The position numbers were made by a program, and so were the translations under genes. Under the pieces are notes generated by a model. It saw only the letters and a list, made by a program, of their open reading frames with translations. It made no database searches and was not told where the DNA came from. A DNA stretch of 64,000 bases from Bacteroidota bacterium (lineage in GTDB: Bacteria > Bacteroidota > Bacteroidia > Palsa-948), in contig JACQAL010000052.1 of NCBI GenBank assembly GCA_016195025.1, positions 1-64,000 of the forward strand, read 5' to 3'. This document shows positions 32,287 through 43,800 of this stretch, piece after piece. Position 1 is the stretch's first letter. Each line of letters starts with the position of its first letter.

Positions 32287-35200
32287 ATGAAACGACTTTT
32301 TCTTCTCCTCACATTATTCATTATCCATTATCCATTATCCATTTTATTTTCCCAGGAAACTTTTCCCACCAATGGTGCTCCTGACAAACGCCATACTTAT
32401 TATGCTTTCACCAATGCAAAAATTATTATTGATTATCAAACCACCATTGAAAAAGGAACACTACTTATTAAGGATGGAATTATTGTTGACGCTGGAACAA
32501 CGGTTGCCATTCCGAAAGGCGCAGTGGCGTATGACTTAAAGGGAAAAAACATTTATCCCTCGCTCATTGATATTTACACAACGTACGGAATGCCCCTCCC
32601 CGAAATGAAAAAGCCGGGCGATAGAATGTTTTATCGCGGGCCGCAGATGGAAAGCAATATCAAAGGCGCGTATGGCTGGAACCAGGCGATTCATCCCGAA
32701 ACAGAAGCCGATAAAATTTTTACCAAAGATTCAAAGAGCGCGGAAGAGTGGCGCAAACTTGGTTTCGGTGCGGTGATGAGTTTCAAGAAAGATGGAATCG
32801 CGCGCGGCTCTGCCGTTTTTGTCTCGCTGGCGGACGAAAAAGAAAATCAAATCATCCTGAAAGAAAAAGCCGCTGCCATGTATTCGTTCGACAAAGGAAC
32901 CAGCACGCAGGATTATCCGAGTTCACAAATGGGAAGCATCGCCTTGCTGCGCCAAACATATTATGACGCGCAGTGGTATAAATCCCAAATTACAAATCCC
33001 AAATCCCAAATAGAATACAATATTTCTCTCGAGGCATGGAGTAAATTGCAAACTCTTCCGCAGATTTTTGAAGTGAATGATAAACTTTCTGCATTGCGCG
33101 CAGATAAAGTTTGTGACGAGTTCAAAATTCAATACATCATCAAAGGTGCGGGCGATGAATACCAGCGCATGGATGAAATAAAAAACACCAACGCAAAATT
33201 TATTCTTCCGCTGAAATTTCCGATGCCCTACGATGTGGAAGACGCGTACGATGCTTCGCTCATTTCCTATTCCGATTTGAAACACTGGGAAATGGCGTCC
33301 ATGAATCCATCGGCATTCGAGAAAAAAAATATTCCGTTCGCGCTCACAACAGATGGGCTGAAAGAAAAAAATATGTTCTGGAAAAATCTCCGCAAGGCGA
33401 TTGAATACGGGCTTTCAGAAAAAGAAGCGCTCAAAGCATTAACACTTTCTCCTGCTGAAATGCTCGGCATGCAAAATCAAATCGGCTCGTTGAAAAAAGG
33501 AATGGTGGCAAACTTTATCATCACTTCCGGAAATTTGTTTGACGAGAAAACTTCCATCTATGAAAACTGGGTGCAGGGAAAGCAATACGTGATTAAGGAG
33601 AAAGATATGCCCGACCTTCGCGGGAATTATAAATTGGAAGCGGAAAATAAAATTTACAATCTGAAAATTTCCGGTGATGCGGAAAAGCCAAAAGCCGATA
33701 TCAGCATTCCGGTTCCGAATTCAAAAAAAGATTCAGCGAAAGTTTCTGCGGAGTTTTCTGTGGCGGGGAAATTAGTTTCCATGAATTTTATTTTCAAAGG
33801 CGACAGCGGCACAACGCGCTTCAGCGGAAATGTTGAGAATGAAAATCCTGCCACAATAAAAGGGAAAGGTCAATTGTCGAATGGGCATTGGGTAAACTGG
33901 ACTGCAACATATTTATCCGAACTTCCGAAAGACACAGCAAAAAAAGATTCCACGAAAAAGGAAATCGTGAAACATTATCCAACCCTGGATGATGTGATTT
34001 ATCCTTTCAATGCATACGGACAAAAGAAAATGGCTGAGCAACTTCCCAAAGCAATTCTTATAAAGAATACTACTGTCTGGACAAATGAGCCGGAAGGCAT
34101 TTTGAAAAATCAGGATGTGATTCTTTTCAATGGAAAGATTATTAATATGTCTGGCGGTGCAACGATTGATTCAGCAACTACTGCAAAATATTTAGTCATA
34201 GATGGAACAGGGAAGCATCTCACTCCCGGAATCATTGACGAACATTCTCACATCGCCATTTCAAACGGAGTGAACGAAAGCGCGCAGGCATCGAGCGCGG
34301 AAGTTCGGATTGGAGATGTGATTGACTGCGATGATATAAATATTTATAGAAATCTTTCGGGCGGAGTGGTGGCTTCGCAGTTGCTTCACGGCAGTGCAAA
34401 TCCCATTGGAGGGCAATCGGGAATTATAAAACTCCGCTGGGGAAAATCTCCCGAGGAAATGAAAATAAAAGGCGCGGACGGCTTCATCAAATTCGCGCTC
34501 GGAGAAAATGTGAAGCAAAGCAACTGGGGCGACTTCAACACCGTTCGCTTTCCGCAAACGAGAATGGGTGTTGAGCAGGTTTACTTTGATTATTTCACCC
34601 GCGCGAAAGAATATTCTTCAAAGTGGAAAGCATTTGGCGATGGAATGAAAGGAAATAAAACTACTGCCGGAATTCCAGAAATAGATTTTCTCGAATCATT
34701 AATTTATGGTTCTGCTCCACAAAATATTTCTTCCACTGTTGCAATGCCGAGAAGAGATTTGGAACTCGATGCCATTTCAGAAATCCTGAACAAGAAAATA
34801 TTTATCACCTGCCATTCGTATGTGCAGAGCGAAATCAACATGCTCATGCACGTGGGCGATTCAATGGGCTTCCGCGTAAATACATTCACGCATATTCTCG
34901 AAGGATATAAAGTGGCGGACAAAATGAAAGCGCGCGGCATTGGCGCTTCTACTTTTTCAGATTGGTGGGCGTATAAGATGGAAGTGAAGGAAGCGATTCC
35001 CTACAACGCTGCTCTCATGGAAAAAATGGGAATTGTTACCGCGATTAATTCCGATGACGCGGAGATGTCACGCAGGTTAAATCAGGAAGCAGCAAAGTCA
35101 GTGAAGTATGGAAATCTTTCCGAAGAAGAAGCGCTGAAACTTTGCACGATTAATCCCGCGAAACTTTTGCATTTAGATTCTCACATGGGAAGCATCAAGG

Positions 35201-35463
35201 TTGGAAAAGATGCCGATGTTGTTTTGTGGACGGATAATCCTCTTTCCGTTTACGCGAAAGTTGACAAAACAATTATTGACGGACAAATTTATTTTGATGC
35301 CGACACCGATAAAAAACTCCGCGATGACATACGCACCGACCGCGCGCGCATTATTAATTTAATGATTCAGGCGAAGAAAGGCGGTGAGCCAACGCAAAAA
35401 CCCGAGAAGAAAGAAAAGAAGGAATATAACTGCCGTGAGGAATTGGAAAATTCGGAATATTAA
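32287..35463 (+). CDS. Secreted double amidohydrolase
   Basis: 1058 aa with a signal peptide (about 1-23). It carries two amidohydrolase-like halves. In the first (about 38-440) the expected metal-binding HxH after the 'P(G)LID' strand is missing (NIYPSLIDIYTTYG), so it is probably catalytically dead. The second (about 590-1040) keeps it (LTPGIIDEHSHIAI, near residue 652) with a later His (FTHILEGYKVADK) and Asp (AINSDDAEMSRRL). The family is close to imidazolonepropionase-like hydrolases; the substrate is unknown. Two repeat-like tracts are read in frame: one in the signal peptide (32311-32344, IIHYPLSILF) and one near residue 233 (32981-33011, KSQITNPKSQIE). Confidence 0.88.
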   Translation: MKRLFLLLTLFIIHYPLSILFSQETFPTNGAPDKRHTYYAFTNAKIIIDYQTTIEKGTLLIKDGIIVDAGTTVAIPKGAVAYDLKGKNIYPSLIDIYTTYGMPLPEMKKPGDRMFYRGPQMESNIKGAYGWNQAIHPETEADKIFTKDSKSAEEWRKLGFGAVMSFKKDGIARGSAVFVSLADEKENQIILKEKAAAMYSFDKGTSTQDYPSSQMGSIALLRQTYYDAQWYKSQITNPKSQIEYNISLEAWSKLQTLPQIFEVNDKLSALRADKVCDEFKIQYIIKGAGDEYQRMDEIKNTNAKFILPLKFPMPYDVEDAYDASLISYSDLKHWEMASMNPSAFEKKNIPFALTTDGLKEKNMFWKNLRKAIEYGLSEKEALKALTLSPAEMLGMQNQIGSLKKGMVANFIITSGNLFDEKTSIYENWVQGKQYVIKEKDMPDLRGNYKLEAENKIYNLKISGDAEKPKADISIPVPNSKKDSAKVSAEFSVAGKLVSMNFIFKGDSGTTRFSGNVENENPATIKGKGQLSNGHWVNWTATYLSELPKDTAKKDSTKKEIVKHYPTLDDVIYPFNAYGQKKMAEQLPKAILIKNTTVWTNEPEGILKNQDVILFNGKIINMSGGATIDSATTAKYLVIDGTGKHLTPGIIDEHSHIAISNGVNESAQASSAEVRIGDVIDCDDINIYRNLSGGVVASQLLHGSANPIGGQSGIIKLRWGKSPEEMKIKGADGFIKFALGENVKQSNWGDFNTVRFPQTRMGVEQVYFDYFTRAKEYSSKWKAFGDGMKGNKTTAGIPEIDFLESLIYGSAPQNISSTVAMPRRDLELDAISEILNKKIFITCHSYVQSEINMLMHVGDSMGFRVNTFTHILEGYKVADKMKARGIGASTFSDWWAYKMEVKEAIPYNAALMEKMGIVTAINSDDAEMSRRLNQEAAKSVKYGNLSEEEALKLCTINPAKLLHLDSHMGSIKVGKDADVVLWTDNPLSVYAKVDKTIIDGQIYFDADTDKKLRDDIRTDRARIINLMIQAKKGGEPTQKPEKKEKKEYNCREELENSEY
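32311..32344 (+). repeat. In-frame 'CATTATC' tandem tract in a signal peptide
   Basis: Four to five copies of CATTATC/CATTATT encode FIIHYPLSILF, the hydrophobic core of the amidohydrolase signal peptide. Confidence 0.6.
32981..33011 (+). repeat. In-frame 'AATCCCAAAT' tandem tract inside the amidohydrolase
   Basis: AATCCCAAATTACAAATCCC then AAATCCCAAAT encode KSQITNPKSQIE between two conserved helices. Confidence 0.6.
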
Positions 35464-35481
35464 TTTTTCTCTTACCAACCT

Positions 35482-36543
35482 TTAATAAGAAACATAATTA
35501 TACTGAAGAAAGAATCCTCCTTCGGCAGGGGTGGATTCTGTCAGAAGCCCTTTTGAATTGTAGGTATCGGTGGAAACTAATTTTCCGTTTGAATAATTCT
35601 CCACGATTTTATTTTTCTTGGATACTTTTTCTTTTTTTGTGAGCGAAGCCGAGCCCTCTTTTTTTTGTACGGACGATGCCGAGAAAGCAGGCATGGCAGG
35701 AAAAGAAGAATTTTTTGGAAAAGCGAATGGCAGCGAAGAAGAACTCAGCACTTTTCCTTTGGTGTTGAGTTTGGTGTAGGTGATTTTATCTTTTTCGTAT
35801 TTTTTCTTCTCGGTGGTTTTTGAAACTCCGTCTGAAATTATTTCTTCCGCCAGTTGTCCCTGCTTGTCGTAATTGTAGGTGTATACTTTATGCTCTGTAA
35901 CTTTTCCTTTGTCATAGCGCATGTAATCCACCGGGAAACCTTTTTCATTGTACTTTGTGTAATCGGAAATTCCTTTCGGAAAATAATTGTGAACGGTTCG
36001 CTCCACCGGATTTCCGCTGCCGGAATATTTTATTTCGTCATTCATGATGGTATCTTTCCGCACGCGGAGCAATGAATACGTGATGCTGCGCTTTTCTCCC
36101 TTGTCGGAAAAATCGTATTCCCATTTGGTAACCGTTTGCGACATTTCGCTTTCGTAAATATCCTTGCGGTAGCGGTTCATCCAGCCGCCATAGTTGTAGG
36201 AATAATTTTCGCTGAAAGAATTTATTTTGGCGGAGTCCTTGTCAATTTTTCCTTCACGGTAATTCACCAGGTTTCCTTTCGCATCATATTCCCATTCGTT
36301 AAAGTAATACGTTTCTTTTTCGGAAGCGTTGGGAATAATTAATTTTATGAGGCATCCGTTTGCATCATACTCGCGCACAGAGTTGAAATTTTTTTTCTTT
36401 GTTTTCTTTTCCACTTTATATTCCCACTGCTGCTCCACATTATTTTTTCTGAATGCCGAAGTTTCATTGGTGTCGCAGCGGAAAGAGTTTTGTGCGAAAG
36501 AAACTGTTGGAATAATAAATATGAACAAAAAGAAGTTTTTCAT
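35482..36543 (-). CDS. Secreted YD-repeat-like protein
   Basis: 353 aa with a signal peptide (MKNFFLFIFIIPTVSFAQ). The middle has irregular YD-like repeats of the Rhs type (REYDANGCLIKL, WEYDAKGNLVNYREG, KYNEKGFPVDYMRY, YNYDKQGQLAEEI). There is no Rhs core box, no toxin domain and no sorting domain, so it is better seen as a periplasmic or surface beta-rich protein than a toxin. It ends convergently 18 bp from the amidohydrolase gene and starts 10 bp after the leucine-rich-repeat gene, with which it probably forms an operon. Confidence 0.8.
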   Translation of the reverse strand: MKNFFLFIFIIPTVSFAQNSFRCDTNETSAFRKNNVEQQWEYKVEKKTKKKNFNSVREYDANGCLIKLIIPNASEKETYYFNEWEYDAKGNLVNYREGKIDKDSAKINSFSENYSYNYGGWMNRYRKDIYESEMSQTVTKWEYDFSDKGEKRSITYSLLRVRKDTIMNDEIKYSGSGNPVERTVHNYFPKGISDYTKYNEKGFPVDYMRYDKGKVTEHKVYTYNYDKQGQLAEEIISDGVSKTTEKKKYEKDKITYTKLNTKGKVLSSSSLPFAFPKNSSFPAMPAFSASSVQKKEGSASLTKKEKVSKKNKIVENYSNGKLVSTDTYNSKGLLTESTPAEGGFFLQYNYVSY

Positions 36544-36553
36544 TAAACAGAAA

Positions 36554-37327
36554 TTAATTATTTATACTGATATACCAGCCATATCCATAAGGGCATTTAT
36601 GAATAGAAGTGGAAGGCGGAGCTCCCCACATGTCCAGCAATGCATATCTTTTAATTGTTGAATTTACCCAAGGGATTTTGCAAATGTTTTGTGGAAGTTC
36701 TATAACTGCACCGCATTTGTATAAATTAAGAGACGACAAGTTTGATAAAGACCAAATTGATTGGGGAACTTTTTCCAGTTTATTTCGGCTTAAATTCAGT
36801 GTTTGAAGATTTTCAAATGAAGATATCAATGGAGAGATAGAAGAAATGTTGTTAAATTCCAAATTTAGATTGATTAAGTTTTCAAGCGTATAAAATGTAA
36901 AAGGAAGAGAAGTTAATTTATTGTTTGATAAATCTAAATTTATCAGATTCTTTAATCCTCCGATTTCTTCCGGCAGCAGAGTTAGTTCGTTTCTCTTCAG
37001 GTCGAGTTCTTTCAGGTTTACAAGATTTCCGAATTCTGCAGGTAATGTTTTAAGATAATTATCTCCAATGTCAGCGACTTCAAGATTTTTTAATTGGCTG
37101 ATTTCAGGACAGAGTTCTTTGAGTCCGCAACCATAAAGTTTCAGAACTTTCAAGTTGGTGAGTTTAGCAATATCCGGAGATAGTTTTTCGAGTTGCGCGC
37201 CACTAAGATTCAGGTCCGTTATTTCGGCAGGATTGAGAAGCGCCATTTCAAGATTATGCGAAACTTTTTTTTCTTGCGCAAAACATGCGGAAGATAAAAC
37301 CGAAAGAAGCAAAAATGAATACCGCAT
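36554..37327 (-). CDS. Secreted leucine-rich-repeat protein
   Basis: 257 aa with a signal peptide (MRYSFLLLSVLSSACFAQ). About seven to eight leucine-rich repeats of 23 residues follow (LTNLKVLKLYGCGLKELCPE, LKELDLKRNELTLLPEE, LINLDLSNNKLTSLP, LQTLNLSRNKLEKVP). The C-terminal 50 residues (PPSTSIHKCPYGYGWY) cap the solenoid. This is a protein-binding scaffold; its partner is unknown. It lies between a YD-repeat-like gene and a DUF5655-like gene on one strand with short gaps of 10 and 13 bp. Confidence 0.85.
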   Translation of the reverse strand: MRYSFLLLSVLSSACFAQEKKVSHNLEMALLNPAEITDLNLSGAQLEKLSPDIAKLTNLKVLKLYGCGLKELCPEISQLKNLEVADIGDNYLKTLPAEFGNLVNLKELDLKRNELTLLPEEIGGLKNLINLDLSNNKLTSLPFTFYTLENLINLNLEFNNISSISPLISSFENLQTLNLSRNKLEKVPQSIWSLSNLSSLNLYKCGAVIELPQNICKIPWVNSTIKRYALLDMWGAPPSTSIHKCPYGYGWYISINN

Positions 37328-37340
37328 TTGGTGTTATGAA

Positions 37341-37775
37341 TTATTTTTTTCTCCGGGAGGAATCCTTCGGACCCGCCATGCTGTAAGAAATCTTCAGCCA
37401 ATTTACTAATTGTTTGTCCACCTCATTTGGATTTTCCAATCTGACATAATGCACCACTTTGGTTTTTGTATAGCGGAATGTCTTGTAAACGGGAAACTCA
37501 TTCGTTTCCTCCGGTAGAAAAAAATCAATGTCGAGAGAATCTTTCCGCAATTTAACTCCCATAAACGTGCTGCTGTTTTTCAGCAGGATGCCGCTTTTCA
37601 CCGGGCTCACATTCACCCTGCCGAATTTTTTTGTTTTGTTCAGAATTTTTTCATACACCTTTTTCACATTTGGTTTTTTGTTCACGAAATGCACACTGGC
37701 ATTCACTTTCACGCACGAGTGATAATTGGTGGCATGTTTAAACTGCCTTCCGCATTTGGGGCAAATCCAGGGCAT
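37341..37775 (-). CDS. DUF5655-like protein with an N-terminal zinc-ribbon-like motif
   Basis: 144 aa, cytoplasmic. The first 21 residues hold a zinc-binding-like pattern (C5, C8, H19, C21 in WICPKCGRQFKHATNYHSC). The rest fits the DUF5655 pattern as I recall it: VYEKILNKTKKFGRVNVSP, KNSSTFMGVKLRKDSLDI, VVHYVRLENPNEVDKQLVNW. The function of the domain is not known; it has features of nucleic-acid-related small domains. It heads the three-gene minus-strand group with the LRR and YD genes. Confidence 0.75.
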   Translation of the reverse strand: MPWICPKCGRQFKHATNYHSCVKVNASVHFVNKKPNVKKVYEKILNKTKKFGRVNVSPVKSGILLKNSSTFMGVKLRKDSLDIDFFLPEETNEFPVYKTFRYTKTKVVHYVRLENPNEVDKQLVNWLKISYSMAGPKDSSRRKK

Positions 37776-37794
37776 GAAAAAAAATTATGAATGC

Positions 37795-37829
37795 CAAAAA
37801 TAAAAAACCCAGACAACTGCCTGGGTTTT
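37795..37829 (-). terminator. Rho-independent terminator of the giant gene
   Basis: On the minus strand AAAACCCAG (37829-37821), 8-base loop, CTGGGTTTT (37812-37804), then TTTATTTTTGG. It lies 18 bp past the stop of the 4625-codon gene. Confidence 0.85.
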
Positions 37830-37847
37830 ATTGTGAAAAAATTTATT

Positions 37848-40800
37848 CTACCTGAAGAGGATAACTCGCTTGTTCACCGTTCCTTTTTCGGTAACTATTT
37901 CAAGGTTATAAACTCCTTCGGTGAAGTTGCGCGTGTTGATTTCATATTTGCGCTTTGTGATGCCGCTTGTTCCGCTGGAAGTATATTTCGCATTGGTGAG
38001 TGCGCTCACTCTGTCGCCCAGCGTATTTATCATGTAAATATCTATGGGCGATTCAAGCGTGGTGTTGAACTCAAGCGTGAATGCATCTATGGCGGGGTTC
38101 GGATAAATCAGAACATTTTCTACCGGAACATTTATCATTGGAACTCCCAGCGGATTCACCTGTACAATAATTGTTTTACTGCCGGAACATCCGTATTGAT
38201 TTGTTCCGGTAACAGTGTAGGTAGTTGTTACGCTCGGGGAAACAATAATTGTCTGCGTGGTTTGCCCGCCTGGCGCCCACGAATAAGTTACCGCATTGTA
38301 AGCAGTGAGCGTTGCCGATTGTCCAATCACTATGGAAGTTGAATACGTATTCGCAGTTACCGGAGGATTCGGATTAATCGTAAGCACTGCCGTATCGGAA
38401 ACAGAATTTCCGCAGCCCGCAGCATAATTCGCAACATAGAAAGTATAGGTTCCCACTGCTGAAATTCCGGTGTTGAAACTATTTCCTGAACCTGCCATGT
38501 TAATAAGTGTTGCATCGGTGAACCACTGAGGATTATTTCCGGTGGAAGTAAGCACGGCAGGATTTCCATAGCAGAGCGCAGTATCATTCGCAGTGGGTTT
38601 CACAGGAGCAGGATTAATAATGAGTGAAACAGAATCGGCTCCGCTGCTCACGCATCCGCTCAAACTATCTTTCACCCAGTAGGTGTAAACGCCCACCGCA
38701 GTTTGGCCGGTGTTGAAAGTATTTCCGGTGTTCACCAGGTTCGTGAGCGATGGATTGCTGTACCACATCGGGTTGAAGCCGGTGGAAGTAAGAGGCGGAA
38801 TTGGATTTCCGAAGCAGGCAGTTACATTGTTCGCAACAGGAATAGCAGGAGAAGTTATAATGGAAAGCGTGGAAGTATCGGCAGCGCTTTCACAACCCGT
38901 TACAGAATCTTTCTGTGTTACATAATAAAAATAATTTCCGGGAGAAGTTTGCCCGGTTGTGAAAGAATTTCCTGTGAAGACAAGCGTCCATGAAGTATCA
39001 TACCACTGCACATTTGTTCCGATTGCGGTGAGATTCGGAATTGAAGAAGCCGAACAAACGGTTGTATCAAGCGCAGCGGGCGCAGAAGGCAGCACATTAA
39101 TCGTAAGCAGAACGGAATCTTTCAAACTTGCACAGCCGGTCATGGAATTGGTTTGCGTTGCATAGTAAGTGTAGGTTCCCACAGCAGTTTGTCCTGTTGA
39201 AAAAGTATCTCCGCTGAACACAACCATCATGGAAGTATCGTACCATTGAACATTTGTTCCAACGAAAATTAAATCGGGAACGGAATTGCCGAAGCAAACG
39301 CTCGTATCATTTACAGAAGGAGTTGCCGGCAGGGAATTAATTGTAAGCATTGCCGTATCCGATGGTCCTTGCGGGCAGCCGGGCGTGCTGTCAGTCGCAA
39401 AGAATGTATAAGTGCCAACACCCGTTAATCCTGTTGGATATGGATTTCCACTGAAAACAAAATTCGTAAGCGCAGCATTGCTGTACCAATTAATAATTGT
39501 TCCGGTGGTTGCATTCAAATCAGGAATTGCAGAGCCGAAGCAGGCAGACGTATCGGAAACAACCGGAGCGGCTGTGGGTTGAGTGCTGATGATAAGCAGC
39601 ACCGCAACCGGCACACTGGAGCAGGCAGTCACTGTGTTTGTCTGCGTTACATAATAGGTATAAGTTCCCGCAGCAGTTTGCCCGGTATTGAAAGTGTCTC
39701 CGCTGAACACAAGCGTCATGGAAGTATCGTACCATTGAATGTTTGTTCCGGCTGCCACCAGCGGAGGAACAAGCGCTCCGAAACATACTGCCACATTTGA
39801 AGTGGAAGGAGCAGAAGCCGCATTGATTGTAAGCAGAACGGTATCACCCAAACTTTCGCAGGTGGTTACCGTGTTTGTCTGCGTGGCAATGAATGTATAA
39901 GTGCCTGGCGAAGTTACTCCGCTCGCAAACGGGCTTCCTGTTCCTACCAAAGTCATAAATCCATCGTACCACTTAATAGTTGTTCCGCTTGCGGTTAAAT
40001 CAGGAGTGGGATTGCCGTAGCAAATTGCCGTATCGTTCATTGCAACAGGAGAAGAGGGAAGCGCATTGATGATAAGTGTTGCAGTATCAGCCGGACCTTC
40101 GCATCCGTTTACGATTTGCGTTACATAATACGTATAGGTTCCGGCAGCAGTTTGCCCTGTGGCAAATGAGGTTCCGGTAAATACCATTGCTCCGGAAGTA
40201 TCATACCATTGAATATTTGTTCCCGTTGCGGTCAAATCAGGAATCACTGAACCGAAGCACGCGCTCTGGCTGGAAGTGGTTGGCGCAGCAGGAAGCGGAT
40301 TGATGATAAGATATACCGTGTCGCTTGAACTTTGCACGAAGTTTACTGTTTGCGTTACATAATAAGTATACGTTCCCACAGCCGTTTGTCCCGTAGGAAA
40401 TGGATTTCCGGAAAATACAAGATTGGTGAGCGCGGCATCATCGTACCATTGAAGATTTGTTCCTGTTGCCGTTAAATCAGGAACGGGCTGCCCGAAGCAA
40501 ACCGTATCGTTCACTCCAAGCGGTGCTCCCGGCACTATGGTAAGAAGCAGAGTGTCTTTTGCGCTTTCGCAGCCGTTCATGGTTTGCGAAACATAGTATG
40601 TGTAAGTTCCTACCGCAGTTTGCCCGGTGTTGTAAGAATTCCCGCTTCCCACTAACGTGAGTGAAGCATCATACCACTGCACATTTGTTCCGCTGGCGGA
40701 AAGAACAACCGGAGGTCCTCCGAAAATAACCGTAGTGTCATTTACCGCAAGTGCAGGAGTGAAATTTATTTTGAAGAGTACAGTATCGGACGGTCCTTTG

Positions 40801-43800
40801 CATCCGCTGGAAGTTTGCGTTACATAATAGGTATAGGTTCCCGATGCAGTTACGGTTGGAGTGAAAGGGCTTCCGCTGAATTCAAGAAGGGTTGTTGCCG
40901 CATCGTCCCACCATTCAATGTTTGTTCCTGCCGCGGTGAAAGATGAATTGGGAGAACCAAAACAAACTGAATCGCTCTGCGGAGAAGACATGGGCGCAGC
41001 AGGAAGAGGATTAATGGTTACACTGACAGTTGCTGCCGCACCGGTGCATCCGCTTGCAGTTGCGGTTACAGAATAAGTTCCGCTTGAAGCAGAGGTTGCA
41101 TTTGTAATAGTTGGATTCTGCAAAGAAGAAGTAAATCCATTGGGTCCGTTCCAGTTATAAGTCGGGCTTCCGCTGGCGCTCGCAGTCAAACTCAATGTTT
41201 GCCCTTCGCATACGGGAGAATTGCTTCCCGCACTTGGCGCTGAAGGAATCGGATTCACCGTTACAGAAACTGTGGATGCAGGACCTGCACATCCGAATTC
41301 AGTTGCCGCAACAGAATAAGTTCCTGTGGCAGCAGTGGTTGCAGCAATGATGACGGGATTCTGCGATGAAGAAGTAAATCCATTTGGTCCGCTCCATGAA
41401 TATGTCGGGCTTCCGCTTGTGTTTGCGGTCAAACTCAAATTACTTCCATCGCAAATCGGAGAATTGCTTCCCGCTGCAGGAGCCGATGGAGTTTGATTTA
41501 TAGTTACCGAAGTTGTTCCAGCCGCGCTTTGAGGACATCCTGCATTAATTGCAACTACCGAATACGTTCCGCTTGCAGAAGTTGTTACACTTGCAATGTT
41601 GGGATTCTGTGCGGTGGAAGTAAATCCATTCGGTCCGTTCCAATTATATGCTAAACCGGAATTCGATGCAGTCAAACTTAATGTTTGACCGGAGCAAACC
41701 GGAGAATTGCTTCCGGCTGTTGGAACCGAAGGCGGAGTATTTACAATCACCGTGGTTGTTCCCGCAGCGCCTGTGCATCCGTTTTCGGTGGACGTTACAG
41801 AATAAGTTCCTGCATCGGCAGTTCCCGCAGAAACAATAACCGGATTTTGTGCGGTGGAAGTAAATCCATTTGGTCCGTTCCAGTTGTAAATTGCTCCAAC
41901 ACCTGCAACAGCAGTTAAACTCAAATTATCTCCCGTGCAAACCGGAGAATTGTTTCCTACTGCAGGCGCAGCAGGAATCGGATTCACCGTTACAGAAGTT
42001 GTTCCTGCAGGACCCGTGCATCCGAATTCAGTTGCTGTTACAGAATAATTTCCAGATGCGGCAGTTGTCGCAGCAACAATGACAGGATTTTGTGAAGCCG
42101 AAGTAAATCCGCTTGGACCATTCCATGAATAAGTCGGGCTTCCACTTGTGCTCGCTATTAAACTTAAATCCGTTCCCGCGCAAATCGGAGAATTGCTTCC
42201 GGCAGCAGGCGCAGAGGGAGATTGATTAATCGTAACTGAAACCGTTCCCGCAGAACTTGTCGGGCATCCCGAAACAGTAACCGTTACCGAATAAGTTCCG
42301 CTTGCAGCAGTGGTTACGCCTGCAATGATTGGATTTTGCGCAGTGGAAGTAAATCCATTCGGTCCGTTCCAGTTATAAGTTGCACCGCTGACTGTGCTTG
42401 CCGTCAAACTTAAAGTTTGTCCGGAGCAAACAGGAGAGTTGCTTCCTGCTGTCGGAGTTCCCGGAGGAGGATTCACGGTTACGCTTACAGTTCCCGCAGG
42501 ACCTGTGCAGCCAAATGCAGTTGCTGTTACAGAATAAGTTCCGCTTGCAGAAGTTGGCGCAGCAACTATGACAGGATTTTGCGAAGTGGAAGTAAATCCG
42601 CTCGGACCATTCCATGAATAAGTCGGACTTCCGCTTGCGCTCGCTGTTAAACTTAAATCGGTTCCTGCACAAATCGGAGAATTGCTTCCGGCAGTCGGAG
42701 CAGATGGAGTTTGATTAATCGTTATCGAAGTTGTTCCTGCCGCGCTGATCGGACAACCCGGAACACTTGCCGTTACAGAATAATTTCCGCTTGCGGCAGT
42801 AGTGACGCTTGCTATATTTGGATTTTGTGTGGTAGAAGAAAATCCATTCGGCCCATTCCAGTTATAAGAATTTCCTGAATTAGATGCAGTCAAACTTAAT
42901 GTTTGTCCGGAGCAGACAGGAGAATTGCTTCCTGCTGTTGGAACGGAAGGAGGATTATTTACAACCACAGAAGTTGTTCCCGCAGGACCAGTGCATCCGT
43001 TTTCAGTTGCAGTTACAGAATAATTTCCGGCATTAATTGTTCCGGCAGAAGCAATCACAGGATTTTGCGAAGCGGAAGTAAATCCATTCGGTCCGTTCCA
43101 ATTATAAGTCGGACTTCCGCTTGTGCTTGCTGTTAAACTTATGTTATCTCCCACGCAAACCGGACTATTGCTTGATGCAACAGGAGCCGATGGTGTTTGA
43201 TATACGGTTACGCTGGTTGTTCCCGCAGCGCTTGGCGCACAGCCGGGATTAATTGCAATAACAGAATAAGTTCCGTTTGCTGCAGTGGAAACCGAAACAA
43301 TAACCGGGTTCTGCGAGGTGGAAGAAAATCCATTTGGGCCCGTCCATGAATAAGAAGCGCCTGTGGAAGTGGCAGTCAAACTTAAATTTTGTCCCGAGCA
43401 AACAGGAGAATTGCTTCCGGCAGTTGGCGCAGCAGGCGGAGGATTCACAATTACATTCACGGTTCCGGCAGGACCTGTGCAGCCATTATCCGTAGCAGTT
43501 ACCGAATAGGTTCCGGCATCGGTTACCGATGCAGAAATAATTACCGGATTCTGAAGCGTGGAAGAAAATCCATTCGGTCCGTTCCAATTATAAGTGGAAC
43601 TTCCCATCGTGCTTGAAGTTAAACTTAAATTATTTCCCGTACAAATCGGAGAATTGCTTCCGGCAATTGGCGCAGCAGGCGTTTGATTTACTATCACGGA
43701 AGTTGTTCCTGCAGGACCCGTGCATCCGTTTTCCGTTGCAGTTACTGAATAAGTTCCGCTGCCAAGCGTGGTGATATTGCTGATGGTTGGATTTTGTAAG

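Noticed and set aside
35482-36543. Rhs/polymorphic toxin
   Set aside because: YD-like repeats are few, and there is no Rhs core, toxin tip or immunity gene next to it.
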